This document shows, in pieces, positions 35,370-47,838 of a stretch of 64,000 nt of DNA (positions are counted from its first letter, which is position 1; each line of letters begins with the position of its first letter). The notes beneath the pieces were generated by a model, which worked only from the letters and a program-made list of their open reading frames with translations, searched no databases and was not told the origin of the DNA. Source of the DNA: Caprella mutica (Eukaryota > Arthropoda > Malacostraca > Amphipoda > Caprellidae); NCBI GenBank assembly GCA_947561585.1, contig CANNZV010003140.1:1-64000 (forward strand), written 5' to 3'. A program made the position numbers and the translations under genes.

Positions 35370-37519
35370 GTATAGTTTCGGACAGACAGACAGGCTTTTC
35401 TTTTATTATAGTTGGATTATCCTATAAAAGTCTATTCTTGTGTCTTTTTCCAGACATGCTTCAAATGGACGACTTGGCACAGTTTTGTGCTTTGTTGAAG
35501 AAATGAATGCTAAACTTTATAGTCTATTAGATATACAAGCAACTGGAGCCTAAATGACGGAAATAAATAAAGTGTCCTCTAAGGCTTCGTTTACACTGTT
35601 TGTAGGACATACATTTACAGTTTAGCTAAAGCAAATAACTAAACTTAAATGGTATTGGAAAGGGATCAAACTCACTTTTTGACTCAGAAAGGGATCAATT
35701 TGACTTAGAAAAATCCTTAAATTAATTTTAGGGGTCAGAATTGTGGATTAACTTTACTATATTTGGTCAAATTTTATCAAATTGACCTAGAATAATGACC
35801 AATTGACTTTGTGGGTTAAAATTAAAACCTCTTGGCAAAAATGAGAGTCTAGGTCACGTACAATCGTGAATACAGAAATAGAAAATCTGTGTATCAACAT
35901 TTCATTACAATAATGGTACAATAACGTCCCAGTTACGTCCACCTTTATTAAATATGGAAAAATAAAAACTTGAAAGATGCAATTGAATAAAATTAAAGCT
36001 ATTTGATAAACCTAGTCAAAGTATCAGTCACTTTCCTTCATTGCCACAAACTTCATAAACTTTTAAAGTTTCGGTAAATACCTTCATAAATAACACAAGT
36101 TAGAATCTATATGGGCCAATAGAAGAAAGTTTCTAACATTAAATTAGAAATGTAGGAGATCTGAAGTAATTGATTAACATATATTTAGGAATTTATTTTG
36201 ATAAATCAACAAATACTTCTCTGACATTATTCTAGGATGCAAATTTTTCTTTGAATCGATCTATATTGAAATAAATAAGTGTAGATCCTGATTTTTAAAA
36301 TAATTGGGATAATGGACGTGAATTGAAATTTTCAAATAAACAATTAAATCATCTTTGTTTGATGAATTGTTATGAAGTAGAAGTATTTTCCTTTAATAAA
36401 ATATTATGTCAATTGAAACTCTCTCCGTACTAATTTTTAAGTATCTGTTTGGGTTTCCGTTAAGATATATTAATTAGAGTTTTAAGAATAAGACAATAAA
36501 TATGATTTACACTTTAAAACTAACTAATTTTTGGCCATAAAAAAAATCTCAGATAGATTATCCGTCAATTTATCTCAAGAATTTATTTATGTAGCCATTT
36601 CTTTTGACCATCCATTCGATTCATTCACAAACCATTGATTTCTCTTTCAAGAGCTATTTAGCCCCTCTACATTTTGGCGAATAGGCCTAACTGCCGTACA
36701 GCCTATGGCATGTTATTTTTTTCATCAATCTACAACGCGTTACGCCTTGATTAATCCTGAATGGACGCTGATTAACATGGGAACACATTTCACTAAGCCT
36801 ATCATGATTCATTAAACGTCTATGTAGATCATTATCACATAAATCATATATTTTCACGCGGTTGGATGAGTCATCACTTATTTACTCTACGCCCCCCTAG
36901 TCACATTTCATTGTCTAGAAGACAATCATTAGCATTTTAACAGTTTTTGAAATTCGTACAGTGTGATGTGACCGTAGGTACTCAAGTTATTAAAAGAGCT
37001 AACGAGTCGCTTGAGGCATCATTTATCTGCCAGTCATCTCAGAGGGAGGTTGTGCGATGTCTTTTCATTCACGCCGGAATGGGAGATATCTGACAAAAAA
37101 AATAAAATCCTCCCCCTGCTAATTTAAACGCACGATATTGAATTAGTCAGAGAATAGAACATGTAGCAAAAAGGAAATTGAATAACGTTGTCTAACCGTT
37201 ATAGTCGGAATGGTTCAATTCATTGCCTTTCCTTGAACGATTTAAAATCTCACCATTGATGTATTATGTGTTCCTCGAAACAATATCTAACACATCCTGC
37301 AGTTTTGAAAGATGCCAACAAACTTTTCGGTATTAAATATATGCATGCACTAAACTTTTATTAAGTCAATTTAAACTTTTCCTTTATCATCTCTCAAAGA
37401 TGGAAGACCTATCTAGAGATCTTAGACGCTATGAATCACTTCATCACCTGACAATTGAATCTATTCTGCAATTGACTTCAATTGAACAAGTTATAGGTAC
37501 CTATACACTATAAAATTAT
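35370..37519. other. Spacer, about 2.1 kb, no gene seen
   Basis: AT-rich unique sequence. No open frame, splice-supported exon, RNA gene or array was recognised. Confidence 0.5.
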
Positions 37520-37806
37520 AAGCTATCATTCAAAAGCGTATTTATATATAGCGTGTCTACATTCACGAAGTAGGTAACATTTACACTATAAACTAATCAG
37601 TCAAAAGCGTATTTATTTATAGCGTGTCTACATTCACGAAGTAGGTAACATTTACACTATAAACTAATCAGTCAAAAGCGTATTTATTTATAGCGTGTCT
37701 ACATTCACGAAGTAGGTAACATTTAGGCACAATAAGCTAATCATTCAAAAGCGTATTTATTTATAGCGTGTCTACATTCACGAAGTAGGTAACATTTAGG
37801 CACAAT
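37520..37806. repeat. Minisatellite, 71-73 bp unit
   Basis: Four copies of a unit with ATTCACGAAGTAGGTAACAT, starting at 37561, 37632, 37703 and 37776. Confidence 0.9.
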
Positions 37807-38009
37807 AGAGTTTTAACACAAGCACACCATGCAGCGCACGTCATTCTAGGTATAAATAACTACAGGAAAGGCTCGAGATTGAGATATTGATTTATATTGA
37901 CCTTTATGAGTGCAGTCAACTGTAGTCTGCTGTGATACGAACGAATATCACCTCGCACTGATTTGGTGAGAGATAAGCCTATAGGAAGTGGGGAGTAAAT
38001 AACCACATA

Positions 38010-39276
38010 TTAGGAGTTACAGATAATCACCACAAATTAGGAGTTACAGATAATCACCACATATTAGGAGGGTGAGTTAGGTACTGATGATCACCACTTA
38101 TTAGGAGGATAAGTTACAGATGATCACCACATATTAGGAGGATAAGTTACAGATAATCACCACATATTAGGAGGATGAGTTACAGATAATCACCACATAT
38201 TAGGAGGATAAGTTACAGATAATCACCACATATTAGGAGGATGAGTTACAGATAATCACCACATATTAGGAGGATAAGTTACAGATAATCACCACATATT
38301 AGGAGGATAAGTTACAGATAATCACCACATATTAGGAGGGTGAGTTACAGATAATCACCACATATTAGGAGGATGAGTTACAGATAATCACCACATATTA
38401 GGAGGATAAGTTACAGATAATCACCACATATTAGGAGGATAAGTTACAGATAATCACCACATATTAGGAGGATAAGTTACAGATAATCACCACATATTAG
38501 GAGGATGAGTTACAGATAATCACACATATTAGGAGGATAAGTTACAGATAATCACCACATATTAGGAGGATAAGTTACAGATAATCACCACATATTAGGA
38601 GGATAAGTTACAGATAATCACCACATATTAGGAGGATAAGTTACAGATAATCACCACATATTAGGAGGGTGAGTTACAGATAATCACCACATATTAGGAG
38701 GATAAGTTACAGATAATCACCACATATTAGGAGAATGAGTTACTGATGATCATCACTTATTAGGAGGATAAGTTACAGATAATCACCACATATTAGGAGG
38801 ATAAGTTACAGATAATCACCACATATTAGGAGGATAAGTTACAGATAATCACCACATATTAGGAGGATAAGTTACAGATAATCACCACATATTAGGAGGA
38901 TAAGTTACATATAATCACCACATATTACATATTAGGAGGATAAGTTACAGATAATCACCACATATTACATATTAGGAGGATAAGTTACAGATAATCACCA
39001 CATATTAGGAGGATAAGTTACATATAATCACCACATATTACATATTAGGAGGATAAGTTACAGATAATCACCACATATTACATATTAGGAGGATAAGTTA
39101 CAGATAATCACCACATATTACATATTAGGAGGATAAGTTACAGATAATCACCACATATTACATATTAGGAGGATAAGTTACAGATAATCACTACATATTA
39201 GGAGGATGAGTTACAGATAATCACCAAATATTAGGAGGATAAGTTACAGATAATCACCAAATATTAGGAGGATAAA
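38010..39276. repeat. Minisatellite, 33 bp unit
   Basis: About 37 copies of a unit containing ACAGATAATCACCACATATT and AGGAGGATAAGTT. From about 38880 to 39180 alternate units carry an extra ACATATT insertion, so the array has a compound region. A few units read GATGATCACCACTTATT. Confidence 0.92.
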
Positions 39277-40180
39277 TTGTATATTACTAATCCAACTAAT
39301 TTTCTAGAATTCAAACTTTATTTAGAAAATGAATACATTTTGTTTAGGCAAGCAAATTTAGATCTATTTTTAAAATAACTTAGGACTTTTTATTATTCTA
39401 TTATTTTTTTACCAATGATTTCCTGATCTCAATAATTCTTTACGTGCTATTTAATCTAGTGAATCCTTGGAGGAAAATATTTTTCCCTTCGATATCCAAC
39501 AATAGGGCCAATGTTTGCAGATCAAATGATTTATGTACAGAAGCTACTACCCAATCCCCCAACGGGAGAAAGAGTGTGTATGGCCATCCTTATGAGCAAT
39601 GGGGGGAGACTGGGGGGTGGGGGGTAGAGTCTTTATAAGCAATGACACGAAATATGAAGAGGGGGAATTAGCTGACTGTACTTATTTGCTCTCATTTTCA
39701 GGATATGAGAAAAAGAATGGGAAGAAAAACGTTAAAATTAGTCACGCTGATAAAAAATATTTTTCACTGAAAATGTCTAGGTTTTCGATTAATTAAATTT
39801 GTTTCACTTAATAAAATCTAACATTCATTTTCACTACTCTAATGCATTGCTTTAATTTATTCAAATAAAATGAAATAGATTTAATTCCCAAAGAGCATTT
39901 CATAAATGACGTGCACTCTCCCTCGGCCGTAATCTCTTTTCCCGTGAGACTGACAGGCCAACTGTCGCCGTCTGGAATTCCCGTGACTGCAATATAGGCG
40001 AGGAGTGGCCGGGAATCACAGTGATACTGTCACGCGTTACTCACACGGTAGGCTGGGGGAACTTTATGAGGAATAACTTGAGGGAATATTGGTTACTCGT
40101 TCTTTGGATTTAATCCGCATTTTAGATTTGGAATGATTCTAGAATTTGGATATTTTAATATTTATTCAGGATAATTAGAT
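39277..40180. other. Spacer with a GC-rich patch
   Basis: 39900-40060 is GC-rich compared with its surroundings (CCCTCGGCCGTAATC, GGCGAGGAGTGGCCGGG) but has no open frame or RNA fold I can support. Two 64-65 codon frames near 39444-39796 have no recognised domain. Confidence 0.4.
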
Positions 40181-41150
40181 TAGAGTCTAGGAAGGATATT
40201 TTCAGTGTACCGTGTAGTGGCTAGGAAGGATCTTTTCAGTTTACAGTGTAGTGGCTAGGAAGGATCTTTTCAGTGTACAGTGTAGTGGCTAGGAAGGATC
40301 TTTTCAGTGTACAGTGTAGTTGCTAGGAAGGATCTTTTCAGTTTACAGTGTAGTGGCTAGGAAGGATCTTTTCAGTGTACAGTGTAGTGGCTAGGAAGGA
40401 TCTTTTCAGTGTACAGTGTAGTGGCTAGGAAGGATCTTTTCAGTGTACAGTGTAGTGGCTAGGAAGGATCTTTTCAGTGTACAGTGTAGTTGCTAGGAAG
40501 GATCTTTTCAATGTACCGTGTAGTGGCTAGGAAGGATCTTTTCAGTGTACAGTGTAGTGGCTAGGAAGGATCTGTTCAATGTACCGAGTAGTGGCTAGGA
40601 AGGATCTTTTCATTGTACCGTGTAGTGGCTAGGAAGGATCTTTTCAGTGTACAGTGTAGTGGCTAGGAAGGATCTTTTCAGTGTACCGTGTAGTGGCTAG
40701 GAAGGATCTTTTCAGTTTACAGTGTAGTGGCTAGGAAGGATCTTTTCAGTGTACAGTGTAGTGGCTAGGAAGGATCTTTTCAGTGTACAGTGCAGTTGCT
40801 AGGAAGGATCTTTTCAATGTACCGTGTAGTGGCTAGGAAGGATCTTTTCAGTGTACAGTGTAGTGGCTAGGAAGGATCTTTTCAATGTACCGTGAATTGG
40901 CTAGGAAGGATCTGTTCAATGTACCGTGTAGTGGCTAGGAAGGATCTTTTCATTGTACAGTGTAGTGGCTAGGAAGGATCTTTTCAGTGTACAGTGTAGT
41001 GGCTAGGAAGGATCTTTTCAGTGTACCGTGTAGTGGCTAGGAAGGATCTTTTCAGTGTATCGTCTAGTGACTAGGAAGGATCTTTTCAGTGTACCGTGTA
41101 GTGGCTAGGAAGGATCTTTTCAGTGTACCGTGTAGTGGCTAGGAAGGATT
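40181..41150. repeat. Minisatellite, 34 bp unit
   Basis: About 28 copies of a unit containing GGCTAGGAAGGATCTTTTCA and a variable GTGTAC(A/C)GTGTAGT half. The TTTACAG, GTGTACCG and GTTCAATG variants form repeating blocks. Confidence 0.92.
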
Positions 41151-41762
41151 TCTATCAGATATTTTGTGTGATATTTGTCATTAGGTATTTACAGTTTTAC
41201 ACTAATAACATTAATAATTCTTCTACCTGTTCCCTCTGTCAGAATTAAATGTATTATTTACCGTGGGTCCAAAGATAATTAAAGAAAGTGGAATTCAATT
41301 ACGAGTGAAATTAAAACTGGAATAAAAAAGAAGCGAAAAAGTCATTTACGGGTCTATTTATTATGATAGGAAAGAAAAGAAAATTATTACATTTTTGATG
41401 TAATTCTTCAATTTAATACCATAGGCATTAACTAAAATATTTGGAATAAGATGTTTAAATACCTATTAATTTCGAAGTAAATGTTTTATTTATCTTCACT
41501 GAAATCATTATCGATTTACCTTTAATCATTAACTTTAAAGTTGTTTGTCTTGAAGATGATAAAGACACTCTATCCGATTACACAGCGCCCCCTCGTGACA
41601 AGACTCGTCACTGCCTCACCGTAAATGAGGCACTCTGATCGATAGTGAGATCTGCAGTGAGTGATGCCACGGCCTTCAGACACACACGCACTGTGACGTA
41701 GAAGTTACTGCCTTCGTAAGAGAAGGCCTGGTAATCTTCATTTTTACCTCATAGCTCTAAAG
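41151..41762. other. Spacer, no gene seen
   Basis: A moderately GC-rich stretch at 41580-41710 has short inverted words (CGTCACTGCCTCAC and GTGAGGC-like mirrors). No RNA gene could be supported. Confidence 0.4.
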
Positions 41763-41969
41763 TAGTACATAACTCCTCTATAGTGAATGTAGAGTCATGA
41801 GTAAGGAAGCAGCCTGTATAGAAAACAAATATTCTTTAGTCTCCCATACAATGGTCATTAGTTTTCTAAAAAAATGATGCTAATCATAGAAAACTACGGA
41901 AAGTTTATATACTATAGGGGCAGTTTCTCTTACTCAGGACTCTGCATTCACTATAGAGGAGTTCTACTG
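41763..41969. mobile_element. MITE with CTCCTCTATAGTGAA ends
   Basis: Left AACTCCTCTATAGTGAATGT mirrors right ATTCACTATAGAGGAGTTCT, and the arms continue through AGAGTC and GAGTAAG. The right end finishes CTACTG as in the copy nested in the pogo element at 58905-59270. CAGT-type ends suggest a pogo/Tigger relative. Confidence 0.75.
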
Positions 41970-42104
41970 TGACGTCATCACAGTCCTCTTGACGCCATTT
42001 ATAGAATGTTGAGGATATTTTTCAGTCCAGTATTGATTTACAATTTTAGGGATATTGAATTTAATACCAAGTGTTGTCGGTACTCGATATTGTTCAATAT
42101 AATA

Positions 42105-42215
42105 AAGTTAGTTCCGAGTTATCTAACGTAAACGATTATATAGTTATTATTATTTAATTTTTATTGGTATCCATGATACCAGCAGGTATCATGGATACCT
42201 TTAAATTCTTTCTTG
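42105..42215 (+). mobile_element. GGGTAA-family MITE, left arm plus centre
   Basis: GTTAGTTCCGAGTTATCTAA matches the family left arm, followed by an AT-rich run and the central palindrome GGTATCCATGATACC-AGCA-mirror at 42166-42199. The right arm is absent. Confidence 0.65.
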
Positions 42216-42930
42216 GTGTGACATTTTAACTTAAATTTCGATGTCAATCGGCTCGGTTGACACCGTACTGAATTATGTATACTCGAAAGTTAGCTATGCA
42301 GACAAAAAGTGGACGAAACGAACTAGTATTCGTAAAGATATCACGAATCAATAGTGTTTGTATAATTTAATCCCTAGTCTAACCAATGGACGGACATACG
42401 AGAAGTTGCTACCGATGATTATTCCACCAATGTGTCATCGTACAAAAAGATTATTTCTGAATTAAAGATCTCGCATATCCGTTAAATCTAATAGAAATTA
42501 TTTGAATTATACCTCATTGCCTATAACTTCAAAGTCATCATGAGCGATTGTTCTGAATGTTTATTAATCAATCGTGAACGTTATTCGAATCAAGAATATT
42601 TGGTAATTCTGGGACGTCTGAAGACCAGTTTCTAAGCAATGTTTTCGGCAAACGCGAGTGCTAATCGCCGTCAGATGTAGACGTCCTCAGGACGTAACTT
42701 TGGCAGAGAAGGACGTAATTGTTTTCAGAGTCTGCCTTAATGCGTCGCCCAAGAATTTTCAAAGTTCGATGAAACCAAAACTTTTGCAATATATTTTTTT
42801 AGCTTAGTAACAAATATATTATATGTATAGCAGAAAGAGAAACCGAGACAAAGAAGGACAGACTTTCAAGAAATGCAACCAACTAATTTAGTGAATCAAA
42901 TTGTCTTGCTTTGTTAAACACCCTAAGGGC
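42216..42930. other. Spacer, no gene seen
   Basis: Unique sequence with nothing recognised. Confidence 0.5.
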
Positions 42931-42944
42931 TGATTCACACCATC

Positions 42945-43265
42945 GCTCCGGTCACGGTCCGGTCCAATATTCTTTAATGCATTTCACGTAGAGCATCTAC
43001 ACTGGCAGTGCCGGTCAGGTCACGCTCCAGTCACGGTCCGGTCCAATATTCTTTAATGCATTTCACGTAGAGCATCCACACTGGCAGTGCCGGTCAGGTC
43101 ACGCTCCAGTCACGGTCCGGTCCAATATTCTTTAATGCATTTCACGTAGAGCATCCACAATGGCAGTGCCGGTCAGGTCACCCTCCAGTCACGGTCCAGT
43201 CCAATATTCTTTAATGCATTTCACGTAGAGCATCCACACTGGCAGTGCCGGTCAGGTCACGCTCC
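42945..43265. repeat. Tandem repeat, 79 bp unit
   Basis: About four copies. GTCCAATATTCTTTAATGCA starts at 42962, 43041, 43120 and 43199. The unit is the subterminal part of the surrounding MITE. Confidence 0.9.
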
Positions 43266-43384
43266 GGTCGCGATCCAATCCAAAGATATTTTGACTGGAG
43301 CGTGATCGGACCGTGAGCGGAGCGGCGCCAGTGTGGATTGGCAACGCTCCAGTCGCGGTCCAATTTTATTATTTGCGTGCTTTT

Positions 43385-44015
43385 TCTTGAATATTACTAT
43401 ACATATATATGTCACGCGCATTTGACTGATCTGAAATATCGACCGATTTCGCCGCGCAATCTATTGATCAATCGTTATTGCAGCCATCGACCGATGGCGC
43501 AACCATCTATCGATAGTTGCGCGTTCGAATGATAAGATTATTTTAGCTTTTGCATCTAATTAGCAAATTTTATCGCATATATCGATCAATAGCGCACCTA
43601 TATATCAATCGATTTCTGCGCGTTCGAATGATAGGGATTTTTTTAGTTAATGCATTTAATTGTCTTGATTTTAATGGAAAGATATTGTCTTTTTAAACAA
43701 AAAATTGTTATATTTCATAGAGTAACCATCAATCGATTGATGGTTACCCTAAGAAATGTAACAATTAGATATAGAAATTATAGAAATCCATATCAATCGA
43801 ACTCGCAACAATTGGTTGATGGTTTCCCTATTAAATATACCATTTAGATGCCTAAACTAAATACTTTCTTTATTATTCGAACGTGCAGCAATCGATCGTT
43901 GGTTGCGCTATCGGTCGATGGCTGCGCTAAAGATAGATCAACAGATTGTGAAGCGAAATCAGTCAAACGCGATCAGTCAAACGCGAGTGACATATGTAAT
44001 ACTTCTTATACCTTA
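43385..44015. mobile_element. Foldback element rich in ATCGAT
   Basis: Left arm words TGTCACGCGCATTTGACTGA and GCAGCCATCGACCGATGGCG recur inverted near 43985 and 43905. At the centre 43722-43747 is a perfect 26-bp palindrome, GTAACCATCAATC and its mirror. ATCGAT/CGATCG words are unusually dense for this AT-rich window. Confidence 0.7.
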
Positions 44016-44471
44016 GACTCTAGAAGTCTAGATTCTTAGATATACAGACCGTTTTCTCTGGGAGTGATTGTGTTTTCAGTGTTGCATGTTTTCTTTTCTG
44101 AAATCATTTTCAATTTTAGACAGATTTTTTTTCAAAAGTTCCAATTGTCATTCGAAAATAATAGAAAAATTTAGTTTTGTCATCTATTAGATGAGGATAC
44201 AACGAGTAGATATCCTTCACACTTCCTGTCTTTTAGCATAGGATGAACTCAAAATATCTACTTTTTGTTTTCTCTCATCCTGTTCACCATCAATTAAGTG
44301 CAATGATAATCACTGCAAAATCAGATGATACGGAAGGGACGGGAGCGAGAGCGGACCGTGACCGGACCGAACATGTGAATGCACCAGGATTAGACCGGAC
44401 CGTGACTGGAGCGAGAGCGGAGCGTGACCGGAGCTTTGGTGTGGATTAGAACTAATCCACACCAAAGCTGA

Positions 44472-44600
44472 ATTATAAAGGACCTTGACCTTTGACCTGA
44501 ACGCTCCCAAAATATAACCAAATTGTTCCAGGAGATTGACCAATCGTCCCATCAAATTTCAGACAATTTGGTTGAATACTTTTTGAGTTATGCAATAACA
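44472..44600 (+). repeat. Dispersed interspersed repeat, copy 3
   Basis: Contains GACCTTGACCTTTGACCTGA, GACCAATCGTCCCATC and TTGAATACTTTTTGAGTTAT, in the same order as copies 1 and 2. Confidence 0.7.
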
Positions 44601-45594
44601 ACTTCTGACCAGAACATTACCTTCAACTATTTTGAGAAGGAAATAATAGCAAATTAAGAAAAGTAATAATAACAATCCCAAACCCACATATGGATTTCAC
44701 AAAAACAAAGTGAGACACTATTTTATGGATCAATAGCTGCAGCACAAGCTAACAAAAACACATAAATATATTGCATGAGATCAGCAAAATGTTTGAAAAA
44801 GAGTTCATCTATATAAACAAATAGCTATCCACAAAACAACATACATCATCAGAAAAATTGTCAGACACATGAAAAATAAAGTAGAAAAAATATATATGAT
44901 ATTATTGATATAGGTTATTCACCTTGTTTTCGCTTCAACTAAGATCATAAAACCGATAGTTGCGGTCACCGCAAAGTGTTTGAATAATTTATATATATAT
45001 GGACAATGTATGTTTTTGTTTGTACGAGTAAAGTATATGCTACTGCAGAAGCTACGTTTTGAAATTTTATGTTTCTCTATTATTTTACGTTTCAGATGTT
45101 CCTGGTTCACTGTAAATTGTAGAAGGTTATATAAATAGAAAGGTATATACATTTTTACTCTTACCCTACCCAATCTCTACTAATTTTATGTAGGTATACC
45201 AAGTTAGCGGACCAAGTAAAGTTAACGGACCAGAAATTAATCAAGTAAAGATAACGGACCAGAAAACATTATTTTAGTTTCAAAAAATATTTTCTTTAGT
45301 ATTTTATAAATATACAAACCTAATAAATGATAATATTAATGATTATACATTAATTTTGGATATTTTATTAATTGAAAGAATTGATGAAAAAACGTAATCC
45401 ATTTTGAAGTTGTGAAGAACGAGTGGTATAAAAATGAAAAAAAAAAAGTGGTATCTATGATTCCAACAATATATTCTAATTCCAATTATTGGTCAAATAT
45501 TAATAACTAGTGTACTTTCCCGTTAAAAATAACGGGTCATCATCAGTACCGATTTATTATCCGTTATTAGGTTATTTTTAATGAATTGAATTAA
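44601..45594. other. Spacer, no supported gene
   Basis: The 84-codon minus-strand frame at 44919-45173 ends near a possible donor (AAG|GTGAAT at about 44930) but has no recognised domain or partner exon. The word AACGGACC recurs at 45225-45265 and again near 46395 as a short dispersed repeat. Confidence 0.4.
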
Positions 45595-46175
45595 AGGTCC
45601 TCTCCAAGCAAATTTTTTTAGTGCTTAAATCAACGAGGCTAATGTTTCTTATCATTTTACTGCAAACCCCATAAAATTTGATTGAATATTTTTAATTTTA
45701 TATACTTTTAAAGATTTTTATATTCCAAACTCTACAAAACCTACTTTACTTCCGACTTTCTAATTTTCAGTCTGAAGAAGAATAATGTACACCATTTGTT
45801 TTGATTGTCAACTAGGTATTTGGTTTAATAAATCTATTTATTATTTGTTTAAAGGTTTACATTTGGATAAACTTATTATAGAAACGTTTATATACTTTTA
45901 GAAACAATTATTATCTTAAAAGAAGGCCAACAACGCATTGTTTGTTTAAAAATCTAAATTTACAATCAAAACAAAGAGTGTACAATCTTTTTTCTCAGCG
46001 TCAGATTGGAGATTCGCTCGATTGTTGCTCATAGAGTATTAAAAAACTTTAAAAGCAAATAATAAAATATTTACTGAACCAAATTGTATGCGGTTTGCGG
46101 AATAATGATCATAGACCTTAGTTCTATAATATTATGCAATAAACTCAATTTTTCACCGGAGCCTGGAGAGGACCT
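45595..46175. mobile_element. Complete TTAA-flanked MITE, about 581 bp
   Basis: Flanked by TTAA at 45591-45594 and 46176-46179. The ends are AGGTCCTCTCCAAGC and, inverted, GCCTGGAGAGGACCT, matching at 14 of 15 positions. TTAA target duplication is diagnostic of piggyBac-type transposition. No open frame of note. A second, broken copy lies at 31880-32375. Confidence 0.8.
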
Positions 46176-46179
46176 TTAA

Positions 46180-47136
46180 AATTAAATTTTCTGCATAGTC
46201 TAATTTATTTTATCGATAAAATACATTTAAAAATTGAATAAAAACAGGGGAATTCAATCTATACATATCAAGTCAATATATTCCTGTGCGTATCATAGTT
46301 ACATTCTTCATGTTCAATACCCAGAGTGAAAAGCGGACACCAAATAAATAAATAAACACACTAAGGAAATTATTAGTATAGATTTAACTGAGTAAAGATA
46401 ACGGACCCTGCTCCAAGTTAGCTTTAAAATTTACTACATTAGGTATAATTAATTAATCATATACATAAATCAGTTTTCAACATATTAATATATTTTAATT
46501 GTTTATTTCAGTCTCTCTTCAAAAGTTTAGTTTTCTATTTCAAGCTAACATAGAAAACCTAAGCAAATTTGATCGGTAACTGAATTAATTAAGTGATTAA
46601 TCAGCTTGAAGAATAAGGTTGCACTGGCAAAACTCAAACAGCTCTACTTTCTAAATAATTCATGTTAAGTGTTTTTTTTAAGTACTATTGGAAGATATTC
46701 ATTGTTGGATAATTAATTTCTAAATAGGTAATACTTTATTTAATAATACTTACAAAATCTGGATGTTGGGGGAGTTACCCACTATATTCAGTAAGCTTAT
46801 CATCTTATGCTAATTTTCTAAATAAATAACTTAATAAAGATCCTATCGACGATTTAAATGCCTCCATTTATTCACCAAGATAAATTAGATGGGCCATGGA
46901 ATTGAATAGGACTAGGTAGACATAAAACTATGAATAAAAATAGGCAGTGTAGGTAAAATTACCTACAATTTTTTTTAATCCCAGTCTGCAGAATTTAAAT
47001 CCCATGCAAACAATTATTTTTTATTTGAATTTAGGTAAAGGTAACTATAATCTTCTATTTTTATAATAGCTTCCATTTATTTCTGTAATACTGGGGGCTA
47101 AATTGTAAATTTAAATGGAGAGTTGGATGTTCTGTT
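46180..47136. other. AT-rich spacer, no gene seen
   Basis: A single CAGTCTGCAG word lies near 46982. Nothing else recognised. Confidence 0.5.
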
Positions 47137-47285
47137 CCACACTGCATGAACTGGTAAACTGTTCTCCAAGAAATCCTCTATTTTGGCTTCTGTTCTCAGT
47201 AAAATACATGTAAACATAGAAGAAAATTAAGGATTGTTTGCACAGAAAATGTTAAAAATGGCCCATGTTCTGCAGACTGGGCATG
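47137..47285. repeat. CAGACTGCAG-family repeat, copy upstream of TRAPPC6B
   Basis: Shares AACTGTTCTCCAAGAAATCC, CTTCTGTTCTCAGTAAAATA and TTCTGCAGACTGG with 54668-54813. Diverged relatives follow at about 47410-47510 and 47655-47716, reaching to about 120 bp from the TRAPPC6B start. Confidence 0.7.
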
Positions 47286-47838
47286 CACTGTGCTTCATTT
47301 GGTAGTTAGGTATACAAAATTTTAATGTTATTTAGTTTCAAAATGTTTTAGTGACTTTCTTGAGAGGGCCGCAATTAAAAGTTAAAGGGCCGCAATTTAC
47401 CTGCGTGAGTCGTGACCCTATTTTAGCTTCTGTTCTCAGTAAATATAGATAGAAAGAAATGAGGACTGTTCGCACAGAAAATGTTAAAAATGTCAACTAT
47501 TCTGCAGAGTTGGTTCTGTTTTCACTATGATTTTCTGATTTTAGAAAAATAATAATTATACAATATGCAAAATGTGGGACTTTTGAAGTTTTTCAACATA
47601 TGTGCGAGCAGTCATTAATTTCCTCCCATATTTTACTTAGAAAAAAGTCAAAATAGGCCTACCTAGTGGATTTCTTGGAGAACACTTCACCAGTTCCTGC
47701 AGTCTGAATTTAATTGTTCATGCAAATTAATGCTCATTAATATTTTAAAATACTTCCTTGAAGAATTAATAAGTTTTTGTATGTTATCTAATTCCACTTT
47801 TTATTAGCAGTTGAACTATATTAATTTCATACTTTAAA

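Larger units (their letters stand above)
42931..44449. mobile_element. Composite hAT-like MITE with CTCCGGTCACG ends
   Basis: Starts TGATTCACACCATCGCTCCG and ends with the mirrored CGGAGCTTTGGTGTGGATTA. A second internal right end (GCGGCGCCAGTGTGGATTGG) lies at about 43321-43340, so this may be two elements side by side. It encloses a 79-bp tandem repeat and a separate hairpin element. No transposase. Confidence 0.6.

Noticed and set aside
44919..45173. 84-codon minus-strand frame ending near a possible donor
   Set aside because: No recognised domain, no partner exon, and its start overlaps an AGGGTAAG-like repeat end.
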